NCBI RefSeq assembly: GCF_016097555.1 | Contig: NC_054708.1 | Coordinates: 1,306,382-1,370,381, forward strand | Length of the DNA: 64,000 nt | Reading direction: 5' to 3' | From: Gigantopelta aegis | Lineage: Eukaryota > Mollusca > Gastropoda > Neomphalida > Peltospiridae | In this document: in pieces, positions 40,531 to 51,200 of the stretch | How positions within the stretch are numbered: position 1 is the stretch's first letter | How the letters are laid out: the number at the start of each line of letters is the position of its first letter | The notes under the pieces: generated by a model | Databases searched by the model: none | Seen by the model: the letters and a program-made list of their open reading frames with translations, nothing else | Told to the model about the DNA's origin: nothing | Made by a program: the position numbers and the translations under genes

Positions 40531-41291
40531 TATAAACCATATTTGCTCAAGTGTTGATATCCCATTCGATAATGTGCTTAACAAATGTTTATTCAGAATA
40601 GATATCATTTCTGTAAAATTGAAAAACTTGTTCAACGATATGTTACACATACCTATTTACCCATTAACCCAAGAGGAAAAAGTTAACAAATTAAGAACAT
40701 ACGGTATCTTCAAGCATGAGGCCAGTTGCTCAAACTACCTCAACATAAAAAAAACAAAGACCACATGAAAGCTCTCATTACTCAGGGCAAGTTGTCATCC
40801 ACTGGAAATTGAAAGGGGGCATTACCACAAACAAAAAAACGCACGAGCAAAGATTTTGTCCTTTCTGCCCCAATAAAACTGAGGATGAGTTCCACTTTTT
40901 GCTAAAATGTATAGCATATACTACAAATAAGAAAAAAATGCTAACTGATAATCATATTGCTAAAAAATATATGATGCTAACTGATAATCATATTGCTAAA
41001 AAATATATGAACTTAAAAGTTTAACCTTTTGAATAAAAATTAACAACTAAAAATAATTTTGAAAACACCAATAGATATTGCCCTTTAAACAAGCGAATGT
41101 TTTTGAAAATCTGAAAACTCGATCATCTAGACTGTCTCATTAAGTTAGCTACTTGCATGCAAATTTTATGGACCTATTAGTTGTTAACCATACACGTTTT
41201 ACCATGTAATGTACATATATGTAATTGTTATTGTTTTTGTACCTGCTCCTTTTGAGTTTTTTGTACAATAAAATTGAATTGAATTGAACTG
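40531..41291 (+). mobile_element. Decayed LINE, 3' part beyond the hAT-like insertion
   Basis: It continues the LINE C-terminal region (NHICSSVDIPFDNVLNKCLF, then the zinc-binding EQRFCPFCPNKTEDEFHFLLKC) across frame changes. It ends with AATAAAATTGAATTGAATTG, a polyadenylation-like tail of (TTGAA) units. A ~36-bp direct duplication is present near 40935-41008. Confidence 0.75.
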
Positions 41292-42656
41292 AATACTTTT
41301 CTTAGAACCACTTTTTTTTCTACGTCTGTTTGGACTAGGGGACACACACACATGCCACCCCCTCCAACGCTTGGGGGTGGGAAGCTCTTATTAAATGCGA
41401 GTTCATATTGTGGCCCCATACTAGCCTGAAACTTAAAACTGGCAAGTAGTTTATTGCTCTCCTCAATTGGGGGTGGGGGAGTGGGGGGTATCAATCGTTT
41501 TGCTATGGCTATTGTTGAAGAAAGTCACGACTTAAAGAACGGTTTCAAATTGTAAACCCATCAAGGCAATATCGTAAAAACAGCCATTTTGTTCTTTAAC
41601 ACTAAACTATCACTGCAACAGAATGCATAAACGTTGATGACGGGCTATTATTATTATTATTATTATTATTATTATCAGCGTTACTTACTGCCTCTACGTC
41701 ACGTCACGTCCACCAGTGAACGATTAAGAAAATACCTCTTGAAAAATAACCCTAGTTTTAAAAATCAAAATGGAATGCACACAAAAATTAGTTATTCAAT
41801 CACTGAATATATTTCAATATTTGAGTTGGTTAATCTGTCAGCTGTTTCAAATTACTAAATTGAAACGTTTTGCATGCTTGCGTGAGAAATTGGTTTTCAA
41901 TATGGGTACGTCTTCATCATACACCAGTGGATGTTAGATCGTAGCTGAAAGAGGTTTCCAGTCTATTGCCGAGATGGCTTTGGGAAAACTTGCATAACTA
42001 TCAACCCGTTACATTCTAAATAAAGCTATACACAATTTTTTATTGTTTATTTTTTAAATTGCTCTTCTCATTTGGTATTTCTCGCCTGGGATCATATTCA
42101 AGAGAGCAGTGGATTGCTTTCCTGCTACTTTCAAATGGAGAGGCCTGTTACCGTATTTATTGCGTCTATGCAGACGTTTTTAACGATTTGCTATTTATTT
42201 TTGTCATAAAAATAAAGCAAAGAGAAAAAGATAACTTTTTCTGTTTGCTCCACAAATATTGTGAATAACTACAACACTTAACTCAAACACTGAATTCTGA
42301 ACGTTGGGGCTAGATTTTGCATGAACTTAAAAGATAAAATTTCATCTCTTAATTTATTCAGAAACATTAAAATACGCGGCTTAAAACCAAATCTACATGT
42401 TATTGTTTCAGTGAGTTTAATCTGCAGTTCTGATTTTAATTGGATAAGTTGTGATGAATGCGATTACAAACGAAGTATAAACTAACCATGTCTACAATAC
42501 TTGAGTATCACAAAAAAAAGACTGAATCCAGGTCACTTTGCGAAGAAGGCGTAACAGATTTTGAATACCGGTAGTATTCTTATTGCGTACGTTTATACTA
42601 ATGTGCATATTTGTAAATATATTTGCTGGGTGATTCTAAACTAAATTCTTTAAAGG
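41292..42656. other. Intergenic stretch, no gene recognised
   Basis: It holds a (TTA)n microsatellite at about 41643-41675 and otherwise unique-looking AT-rich sequence. Confidence 0.55.
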
Positions 42657-42801
42657 CATAAGCGTACAAGACAGGATGGTGGGGGTGGGGATGGGGTTGG
42701 AGGTGGGGACAACTGCTAGAGCGAAACCTCAAATTCGGGCAAAAATTATAGAGATATTCGGAGAAAAATGTGCTAAACTGAGACCTTTTATTTAGTTAAT
42801 T
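42657..42801. mobile_element. MITE end fragment
   Basis: It starts CATAAGCGTACAAGACAGG and is related, in inverse orientation, to the right half of the element at 46342-46837. Both contain the anchor aaattcgggcaaaaattata or its relative. A SINE is inserted at its right side. Confidence 0.6.
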
Positions 42802-43218
42802 CCATCATAGGAAAGAAAGAAAGAAATGTTTTATTTACGACGCACTCAACACATTTTATCTACGGTTATATGGCGTCAGACATATGGTTAAGATATTGAA
42901 ATTAAACAATTAGAAGAAGATGAAAACCAGATTAACTCAGAAATATTAGAACAAAAACGAAACGAATTAATAGAATTAAGAAAAAACACATTAAACGGCA
43001 AATTTGTCAGATCAAGAGCGAAATGGATCGAAGAAGGAGAAAAACCTACTAAATACTTTTGTAACATGGAATCACGGAACTATACTAGTAAGCTAATTTC
43101 TAGAATAGAGTTAGGTAATGGACAAATAATAACCAATCAAAAAGATATCTTAGAAAAAACAAAACGATTTTACTAAGCTCTCTACTCCGAAAGAAATAAG
43201 CAAATTGACGATGACTTT

Positions 43219-44202
43219 ATGGAAACTATAACACATATCAATTTTAACAAACTCAGTAATGATGAAGCAGAAGAACTAGAAGGTGAAATTAGTTATTCTG
43301 AAGCATTAGCTTTTCTCAAAAATATGAAAAATGACAAAAGCCCTGGTTCAGATGGGTTTACAGCAGAGTTTTTCAAAATGTTCTGGAACGATGTTGATTA
43401 TTTTATTATACGGTCAATTAATTACAGTTACAGTATAAGCGAAATGTCAAATACTCAAAAATTAGGCGTGATCACTTGTATCCCAAAGCCAAATAAACCT
43501 AAACAATTTCTCAAGAATTGGAGGCCAATTACTCTGTTGAATTGTACATACAAGATTGCATCAGGATGCATAGCAAATCGAATAAAAAATGTATTAGACA
43601 AACTTATTGCAAGTGATCAAACTGGTTTCATAAAAGGTAGATATATTGGGGAAAATATAAGATTAATATACGATATATTGCAGTACACAGAAGAACAAAA
43701 TATACCTGGTATATTATTATTAATAGATTTCGAAAAGGCATTTGACTCTCTTTCTTGGAAATTTATCGAAAAAGCGTTGGAATTGTTTAATTTTAAAATA
43801 TCTATTAAAAACTGGATAAAAACCCTTTATAACAATTCAACTTCAAGAGTACTTAAAAATGGATTTTTATCAGAAAGCTTCAACTTAGAACGTGGATGTA
43901 GACAAGGTGACCCTCTCTCACCATATATTTTTATTATATGTGCAGAAATCCTCGCAATATTAATCAGAAATTCTAAAAATATAAATGGTTTAAAAATTAG
44001 TGGAGAGGAATTCCTCTTATCTCAATATGCAGACGACACAACCTTCATTCTAGATGGATCTCCCAAATCCCTTGAGAATACCTTAAAAATCCTAGATGTG
44101 TATGCTAATGCTTTTGGTTTGAAGATAAACTATTCGAAATCGAAAGTCATTTGGATAGGCAGTAAAACGTTCTCAAAAGAGGTTTATCATCAAGTAAGAT
44201 GA
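43219..44202 (+). pseudogene. LINE ORF2 reverse transcriptase segment
   Basis: This is the longest open stretch of the L1/Tx1-type ORF2, covering the RT fingers, palm and the YADD box (327 residues). The frame actually extends upstream to the truncation point near 42904 past a single stop and continues downstream past another. It copies RNA at target nicks in working relatives; this copy is interrupted. Confidence 0.9.
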
Positions 44203-44669
44203 AAATTAGAATGGGGTGCAGAACATTTTGAATTGTTAGGAATAAAATTTTCAGTTGACCTGAAACAAATTACTACAATTAATTTTGAAATAAAAATTAA
44301 TGAAATAAAAAATTTAATAAAACTTTGGACAACAAGAAAACTGACTGTGTTCGGTAGAATAGTTGTTTTAAAATCCTTAATTATCCCCAAATTAACACAC
44401 TTACTAATTTCACTGCCTAACCCATCAGACAAAATGATAAAACAAATAGATAAAATGTTTTTAAACTTTATCTGGCAAAATAAACCAGACAGAATAAAAC
44501 GCGAAGTTTTAACTCAAAGTTACTCAAATGGTGGCCTTCAAATGCTAAATATTTTGAATTTTATGATAGCTTTAAAATCCACCTGGATTAGCAGACTATT
44601 TTCAACTAACGCAAAATGGAAAACATTTTTTGAAGTTACTACAAAATTATCTGTGCAAAATCTTATTAC

Positions 44670-45728
44670 GTGTGGGGATTATTTTATCCAAAAAAAAAAA
44701 AAAAAAAAAAAAGTAACTCTTTCTGGGGAAATGTTTTACATAGTTGGTGGCCAATTCAACAAAAACTAATTCCCGAATGTAAAAATGAAATAATTAGAAT
44801 TAATATTTGGTTTAATAGTAAAATAACTATTGACCACAAACCTATATATTATGAAAACTATATTAAAAATGGAGTTATATTTATTCAAGATTTAATGGAT
44901 GAACATGGTAGATTTTTAACCAATGAAACATTTAGATTTAAATTTCACATACATTCAAACTTCTTAGAGCATGCATCTTTAATCAAAGCAGTTAAAACCT
45001 TTATGCATTGCACATTGTCAAGTATCAACAACCAACAGGTTAACACCTTAAATCCTATATTCCCTTTTAAATTGAAGTTATTTTTTAAAACTACTAAAGG
45101 GTGCAAAGAAATGTATAATATTTTAAACAAATCGACAATAGTGCCAACTTCCCAAAGAAAATATTACAATTTAGGTTTCATACTATCATTACAGGAGTGG
45201 GAAAAGGTGTATAATTTACCATTTATATGTTTAAAAGATACAACTTTACAGTGGTTTCAATATAGAATTCTACATCGAATAATCACCACAAACACGTTCT
45301 TATATAAAATAAAATACATAGAATCAAATGTTTGCGATTTTTGTCATAGACAACCAGAAACATTGGAGCATTTGTTCTATGACTGCTCTAAAGTCTTTCT
45401 TTTATGGAAGGAAATTGAACAATGGATTCAGGACAAAGGTGAACGTACACAACTCGATAAACAGACAGTCTTGTTTGGAATCATAAAGAGGGAAAAAAGC
45501 AAGATGGTATTTATTAATTGGCTCATTATCAATGTTAAATACTATATAAATAGATCTAAAATGCAGAAACATGGACCTAACATATATGCTTTTTTAAATA
45601 TTTTAAAAGATAAAATAGAAATTGAAAAATATATACTTCTCAAAAATTGTCAATTTCAAGAATTTGAGGAATATTGGGCACCTTGGTCCAGATACCTAGA
45701 AACAAGACATGGCAATACAAATTTCTAG
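44670..45728 (+). pseudogene. LINE ORF2 C-terminal segment
   Basis: The 352-residue frame follows the A-run frame change and ends at the ORF2 stop at 45728. It includes WFQYRILHRIITTNTFLYKI and the CCHC-like CDFCHRQPETLEHLFYDC typical of the L1/Tx1 C-terminus. Confidence 0.85.
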
Positions 45729-46341
45729 AGGTATTTCAATACAAATATGTTTTCTCTTTCGAAATTAAAGTATTTAATTCACTCTTTCTTTCTTTCCTTC
45801 TTCCTTCCTTACCTTCTCTTTTCTCCCTTTACCATTTCCTTCAAATCTTTCCTCTACCTCTATCGTCACTGTTAACCCCACATATTAGTGAACTCCATGT
45901 TTTCATGTATTCATGCTTATTAATATTATTATATTGATTCTAATTACACTATATTATATATATATAAATAATGTTCATATGTACTTATAACATGGATGTA
46001 AGGTAGTGAAATCAGGGTCCCCAACCCTGACACTGCCATACTTGTGTCTGGGGACAATAAATTATAAAAAAATAAAATAATTTCAAGACATAAAAAAAAA
46101 AAAAAAAAAAAAAAAAGATATTGAAAGAGGAAATTCACGGGCTACTCTTTTCGATTAGCAGCAAGGGATCTTTTATATGTACCATCCAACAGACAGGGTA
46201 GTACATACCACGGCCATTGATATACCAGTCGTGGTGCACTGGCTGGAACGAGAAATAGCCCAATGAGCCCACCGACGGGGATCGATCCCACACCGACCGC
46301 GCATCGAGCGAGCGCTGTACCACTGGGCTACGTCCCTCCAT

Positions 46342-46837
46342 CATAGCGTACGGGCTCCCATTTTTGTACGAATTAAACGAAAATGACCTAATCTGGATAA
46401 CATTTCCACCCCCACCCCCTCAAATTAGCATTACTACCAAACAACTAAAAGGGTTGCAAACGAATATTTATGCATGTTTACATGGATTACCAAGGCCGTA
46501 GCTAGCATGGGGGAAAGGGGTGGGGGGGGGGGGGGGGGGGGGGTGGGGGGGAACTGCCGAAAAAAATTGGAAAGCATTATAGAAACTTAAAGAAAAGGAG
46601 TTTTAGACTATTAACTACTCAGTCCCCCCCCCCCCCCCCCCCCCAAACAAAAAATCCTAGCTACAGCCCTGATTACAAATAAATTTGCGGGTAGAATGAT
46701 GAAAATACATGCTAGAAAGGTCTCAGGTTAGTATATTTTGCCCAAATATCTCTATCGTTTTGCCCGAATTTAAGGATTTTCTCCAGCACTAGGGGGGTCA
46801 GTTGTCCCTTCCATGGCCCCTGTTTCGTACGCTTATG
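46342..46837. mobile_element. MITE related to the element at 20987-21293, with a nested MITE
   Basis: It begins CATAGCGTACGGGCT and ends GTTTCGTACGCTTATG, complementary ends as in the copy at 20987. A second MITE sits inside at 46491-46671. The target duplication is not clear here because a SINE duplication overlaps the left end. Confidence 0.6.
46491..46671. mobile_element. Small MITE with poly(G)/poly(C) arms and 5-bp target duplication
   Basis: It begins CAAGGCCGTAGCTAG and ends CTAGCTACAGCCCTG. ATTAC is duplicated at 46486-46490 and 46672-46676. Long G and C runs lie just inside the ends. The CA-A/G-GGC termini and 5-bp duplication resemble the hAT-like elements at 36076 and 48563. Confidence 0.75.
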
Positions 46838-46841
46838 ATAA

Positions 46842-46920
46842 TAATAGTAATAATAGCAGTAGCAGTAGCAGAAGCAGCAGTAGCAGCAGTAGTAACAATA
46901 CTAGTAGCAGCAGCAAAAAG
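46842..46920. repeat. (AGC/AGT/AAT)n microsatellite
   Basis: A trinucleotide run of aataatag, cagtagcag and similar units over about 75 bp. Confidence 0.85.
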
Positions 46921-47037
46921 TAAGAACAAAACATCTCAAATCTGTGTATTGGTCTCTAATAAGACAATTATTAAGATAAATTTATTTTAGAAGAGTAGTC
47001 TAAAAATAAGTCAAGAAAGAAATTTAAAGAAATACAC

Positions 47038-47415
47038 AAACAAATACAGAAGTAAAGAGAGCGTCAGTGGGGACCTAAAACTAGCCTGATGGCTGCTTCA
47101 ACTTTGCACACAATCAAATACAGAAGTAAAGAGAGCGTCAGTGGGGACCTAAAACTAGCCCGATGACTGCTTCAACTTTGCACACAATCAAATACAGAAG
47201 TAAAGAGAGCGTCAGTGGGGACCTAAAACTAGCCTGATGGCTGCTTCAACTTTGCACACAATCAAATACAGAAGTAAAGAGAGCGTCAGTGGGGACCTAA
47301 AACTAGCCTGATGACTGCTTCAACTTTGCACACAATCAAATACAGAAGTAAAGAGAGCGTCAGTGGGGACCTAAAACTAGCCTGATGGCTGCTTTAACTT
47401 TGCACACAATCAAAA
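47038..47415. repeat. Tandem repeat, 73-bp unit, about 5 copies, upstream of ARPC5
   Basis: The unit contains aaatacagaagtaaagagag and ggggacctaaaactagcc. Copies differ at one or two bases. No exon similarity; it lies about 0.7 kb before the ARPC5 start. Confidence 0.9.
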
Positions 47416-47430
47416 TTAAACACATTTGAC

Positions 47431-47905
47431 TTTAGGATCTAGCTCAGTCAGTCGCTTTGGTTGCAGGATCGAAGCCCCTCAGCGGACCCATTCTCTGATT
47501 GTTTTCCCACCCCAACCAGTGATCAGCAATTATTTATTTTAAAGGCCATGGTAAGTACTGTCCTGTCTAGGAAAGTGCATACAAAAGATTGATTCTTGCT
47601 GCTAATGGAAACATGTTCTAAGACTCATTCCTGACGTTACGCGTTAAGTATTACGTAACCACCGGCTCGCGAGAGGGCGTATTCGTAGCCGTCACATTTA
47701 ACCGTTTTATTAATTAAATGTAAGATTATACTTGTTGATATTAAGCAATAGTGTTGAATATGCATTCCAGTCGAAAAGCCTTGCTTAAGCATTCCTTTAA
47801 GCTACTAATGTAGCGGGCTTTCTCTCTCTAAAACTACATGTCAATTTTACCAAATGTTTGATATACCAAAGTGTTCTAGTGCTATCGTCAAACATACCAA
47901 ACTTT
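47431..47905 (+). mobile_element. SINE interrupted by a MITE-like sequence
   Basis: The head has TTTAGGATCTAGCTCAGTCA and GGATCGAAGCCCC. The tail is gtgttctagtgctatcgtca. A ~200-bp insertion at 47617-47816 breaks its central domain. Confidence 0.75.
47617..47816 (+). mobile_element. MITE-like sequence with a second copy at 61445-61697
   Basis: It contains attcctgacgttacgcgtta and taaccaccggctcgcgag. It matches, in reverse orientation, the sequence at 61445-61697 over most of its length. It is inserted in a SINE. Family unknown. Confidence 0.65.
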
Positions 47906-48021
47906 AACTTTTATCGTTTGTGAGACACAAAAATATAGTAATTTATGTTTGTTGTTAAGTACCAACGATAATTGATTGATACGCTTCGTTTTCACCTATG
48001 TAAGAAAACCAATCTAATTCT

Positions 48022-48029
48022 ACTTCCGG
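48022..48029 (+). promoter_or_regulatory. ETS-type site ACTTCCGG before ARPC5
   Basis: ACTTCCGG lies 55-62 bases before the ARPC5 ATG, a common position for ETS sites in TATA-less housekeeping promoters. Function is inferred only. Confidence 0.4.
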
Positions 48030-48083
48030 GGTGGTGTTTTTTTTTAACGTGTTAGACTCTATTTCCCTAAATTAATTAGAACG

Positions 48084-48220
48084 ATGTCCAAGAACACAGG
48101 TGCTAGCAAGTTTAGGAAGGTTGATGTCGACCAGTACGATGAAGATAAATTCCAAGATGAAGAGACTGATGTAGCAGAACAAGGACCAAACGAATCTGAA
48201 GTTAACACCCTACTGAGTCA
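48084..48220 (+). CDS. ARPC5: ARPC5 coding exon 1
   Basis: The exon encodes [40 protein letters not shown] and NTLLS plus two bases (CA). It ends directly before ATATCCTTCC. No GT donor keeps the frame. Confidence 0.9.
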
Positions 48221-51200
48221 ATATCCTTCCTTGTTCAAGTTATGGAATTGTAAAACTTCGGCGGAGGAATTGGGGTGGGTGGTGGCTGCATCCCCAATAA
48301 TTATCCTTTACCCCCCCCCCCCCCCCCCGGGATTTTCATGAAAGTAATTTATCCTGTTGAGATTTGTTAAAACTAAAACTTCGGATATATTTCCTAGTTG
48401 ACACACAAAAGTTTTTTAAATAATCGGAATAAACATCCACCCCACTCCCATTATTTTCATGAAAATAGGGAACCCATCCTAACCCAAAATCTAATTCCAA
48501 ACCCAAACTCTAAACCTAACCATAACCAATTGGGGTGGGGGGAGTAACAGTTGGATTGTTTACAGGCATCGAAATAACTATAAGCATTGTGTCTGGTAAC
48601 CCCTTTACAGGTTACCACAAAAAATAGCCTGGTAACCTATAGGTTACCACAACTATATGAAAGTTAGAATTGACTTCCTGTTACTACTACTTTTAACATG
48701 GCCGTTCTGATATTGTATCGATGCGTGCAAACATCGATACGAGAAACAAAATCCAGAAGTAAATTTATCTAGTGGATGCTGCTTAAACGCAGATTGCCGA
48801 AATTGCTTTGCAGTTGCACAAGTGCGCACAAACATCGATGCAATTCCTTGTGAGAAAATGAAATACGGAAGTCCGGAATGCATTGCCTGGTTTACGTTCG
48901 GAAATGAAACTACCGTTTGAAATTTTTGTCGAGAACAAACCACCGTTCTTGACTTTTTTTACATGTGGTAACCTCCTGGTAACCTGAACGATCATTCTTG
49001 ACTTATTTCGATGCCTGGTTTACTCCTTTGGGATAAAAAGTTAGTTTGTTTTGTTAAATGACACCACTGACTGACTTACTTATCCTCTTAGTACCTTGTG
49101 GCACATAAGGCCCACACAAGATCTCTCCAAACTACTCTGTCTTGGAGTTTCTTGGCTCCCATACACCATGTCAGTTCAGCATTCTTTAGTTCTTCCTACA
49201 TTGTCCATCGCCATGTGGTTCTTTTATGTCCGAAACTAGTTACATACCCTATATGTAGCTGGTATTCAAAACTTGTGGCACCATGTTTCAAATGTTTCTC
49301 AACCGAAATAGTGCACAAATGGACACACAAACCAAAAATGTATAATCTACCATACTAAATCCCGATTGAAGTACTTGTGTCATTATTAACAAAATAAATC
49401 TCCCAACGACAACCATCAAAAGTCCCCCGCCATTTTAAATATGTTACATAGAGGAAAGCAGCTCGCCGTGCACGTAAAGAAAAGTATTGACATAATGTGC
49501 CCCGTGCACTAGTCTTAAAGGGGAAGCCTGCTACATTTTCCACAATTGGTAGCAAGGGATATATACACCATCCCACAGACAGGATAGTGCATACCATTAC
49601 GTTTGATATACCAGTCATGGTGCACTGTCAGAGATTGATCCTGTGCATCAGGCAAGTACTCTACCACTAGGCTACATCCTGCCACATCCTTTGAGATACT
49701 GGAGTTGAAATATTTCACCAAACATCATGCATATCAGATATTGAAGACTGTTAAATTTGAAAGTTAAAAGTGCATGAAAAAGTGATGGATTATTAGAGTG
49801 AGATAAAAAAAAATATGAAGACTGATTCCCTATATTATGTAATAAATTACATAGCTTTTTTTTAAAGTTTAATTTTTATTTAAATTGTTTTGGGGTTTTT
49901 AAACATGCATTGACATGAACATATGTATGGATGCAACTTTTAAGTGTAGGTGAGATTTTTAATTTTGCTGAATTCTTGTTATGTTTTATTAACTAATTCC
50001 TTGACTGTAATAACAAAAAAGAATGCTGATGCGCTGAAGTTGGTTTTGAACTCTGCACCCATTGGAACTAAGAATCAAGCTGTAAAGGTAAGCTATTATA
50101 GCACACACATGTATATACAGACAGACAGACAGACAGACAGACACGCATGTATATACATACACAGACAGACACACAGACAGACAGAGACAGACAAACACAG
50201 ATAGACAGACAGACACACACAGACAGACAGAGACAGACAAACACAGACAGACAGAGACAGACAAGCACAGACAGACAGAGACAGACAAACGGATATCATA
50301 TTCAACATACAAATGTATTTGTAAATGCATATGATATTTGTCTTGGTACATGTATGTGTAAATTGTATGCTAGTATGCAGGTCCTAATTTAGAATTGAAA
50401 AAAGTAGATGTGACTTCTCCTTTCCCAGTGTGATCAAAATGGTGAAGTTAACATTTATCACATTTTAACTGATTTTCATACAAACAGAAATTAATTATAT
50501 AAAAATGTATTAAACAAGATTGTCTGATGTCAAGAACAAATTATGTTTAATTTGTTCTTGTTCAAATAATCCTTAAAAAATTCATTTCTGTTTGTATATG
50601 TATAAAATTATTTATTTATGCTGAAAGGCTAGTGATATATACTCTTCCAAAAAAGTAGGGGAACTCTAATAAGAATTTACAATTGCCAAAATTGTAAGGT
50701 ATATTAGCTGTGGGGAATGGTTATATGATAATAGTGAATTAATTGGGCAAACATTACAACTGGTAGTTCAGTATTATAGTAAGGATGATTGGGGTCAGAA
50801 GTGAAATTTGAAAGTTGATGGGTTTTTTATCAGTAAATTGCAAATTCAAACAATAAAAATGACTAAAAACAAAACAATAATAACTGTATGATCAACAGAA
50901 TGAAAAACATTGACAGAAATAATGTTCCACATTGATTAATGGACCTTCCTGGAAATTGTCAAAATCGAGAATGACACCCCGCATACATGTACAGGGCAAC
51001 TGCGTGATGCATGTGCAAACTATGGAATGTGTTTCGGTGTGTTGATAAACAGACCTGAACATTCTTTATTAGGATGTCTGTGGTCAAAACGTATGTTTGG
51101 TCTAATAGTTGATATTAACATTAATATTTCAGGTTCCCCTGCTTTTTTTGAAGAGTATATATAACTGTTATAAGAGTGTATAAAGTTATACATGTATTTC

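Larger units (their letters stand above)
42902..46114 (+). mobile_element. L1/Tx1-type LINE, 5'-truncated
   Basis: It encodes the C-terminal two-thirds of ORF2. RT motifs are visible: NDKSPGSDGFTAEFFK, NWRPITLLNCTYKIASGCIA, QTGFIKGRYIGENIRLIYD, LLIDFEKAFDSLSW, GCRQGDPLSPYIF and the catalytic QYADDTTFI. The C-terminal zinc-binding CDFCHRQPETLEHLFYDC is near 45340. Two in-frame stops (43174-43176 and 44200-44202) and a frame change in an A run at 44691-44711 interrupt the reading frame. It ends in poly(A). The target duplication AAGATATTGAAA is at 42890-42901 and 46115-46126. The few breaks suggest it is rather young. Confidence 0.92.
42811..46337 (-). mobile_element. SINE interrupted by a LINE
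   Basis: The SINE pieces are 42811-42889 and 46127-46337, minus orientation, with the tail seen on plus as gttttatttacgacgcactc and the head as gacggggatcgatcccacac. The target duplication ccatcatag is at 42802-42810 and 46338-46346. The LINE at 42902-46114 splits it. Confidence 0.88.
48221..50014 (+). other. ARPC5: ARPC5 intron 1, U12-type AT-AC intron
   Basis: The donor ATATCCTTCC and branch site TTCCTTGACT (49997-50006) match the U12 consensus, and the intron ends in AC at 50013-50014. The branch A is about 10 nt from the end. Splicing here gives ...[17 protein letters not shown], and the segment after Gln is 24 residues, the same as in human ARPC5. Ending at the nearby AG (50021) would break the frame. 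The intron holds a MITE and a SINE. Confidence 0.87.

Noticed and set aside
50021-50024. AG acceptor for ARPC5 exon 2 at 50020-50021
   Set aside because: It is a normal-looking AG, but joined to exon 1 it puts a stop a few codons on. The AC at 50013-50014 keeps the frame and the family length.
49989-50392. Open frames over the CAGA microsatellite ([19 protein letters not shown])
   Set aside because: Pure microsatellite translation with no gene context.
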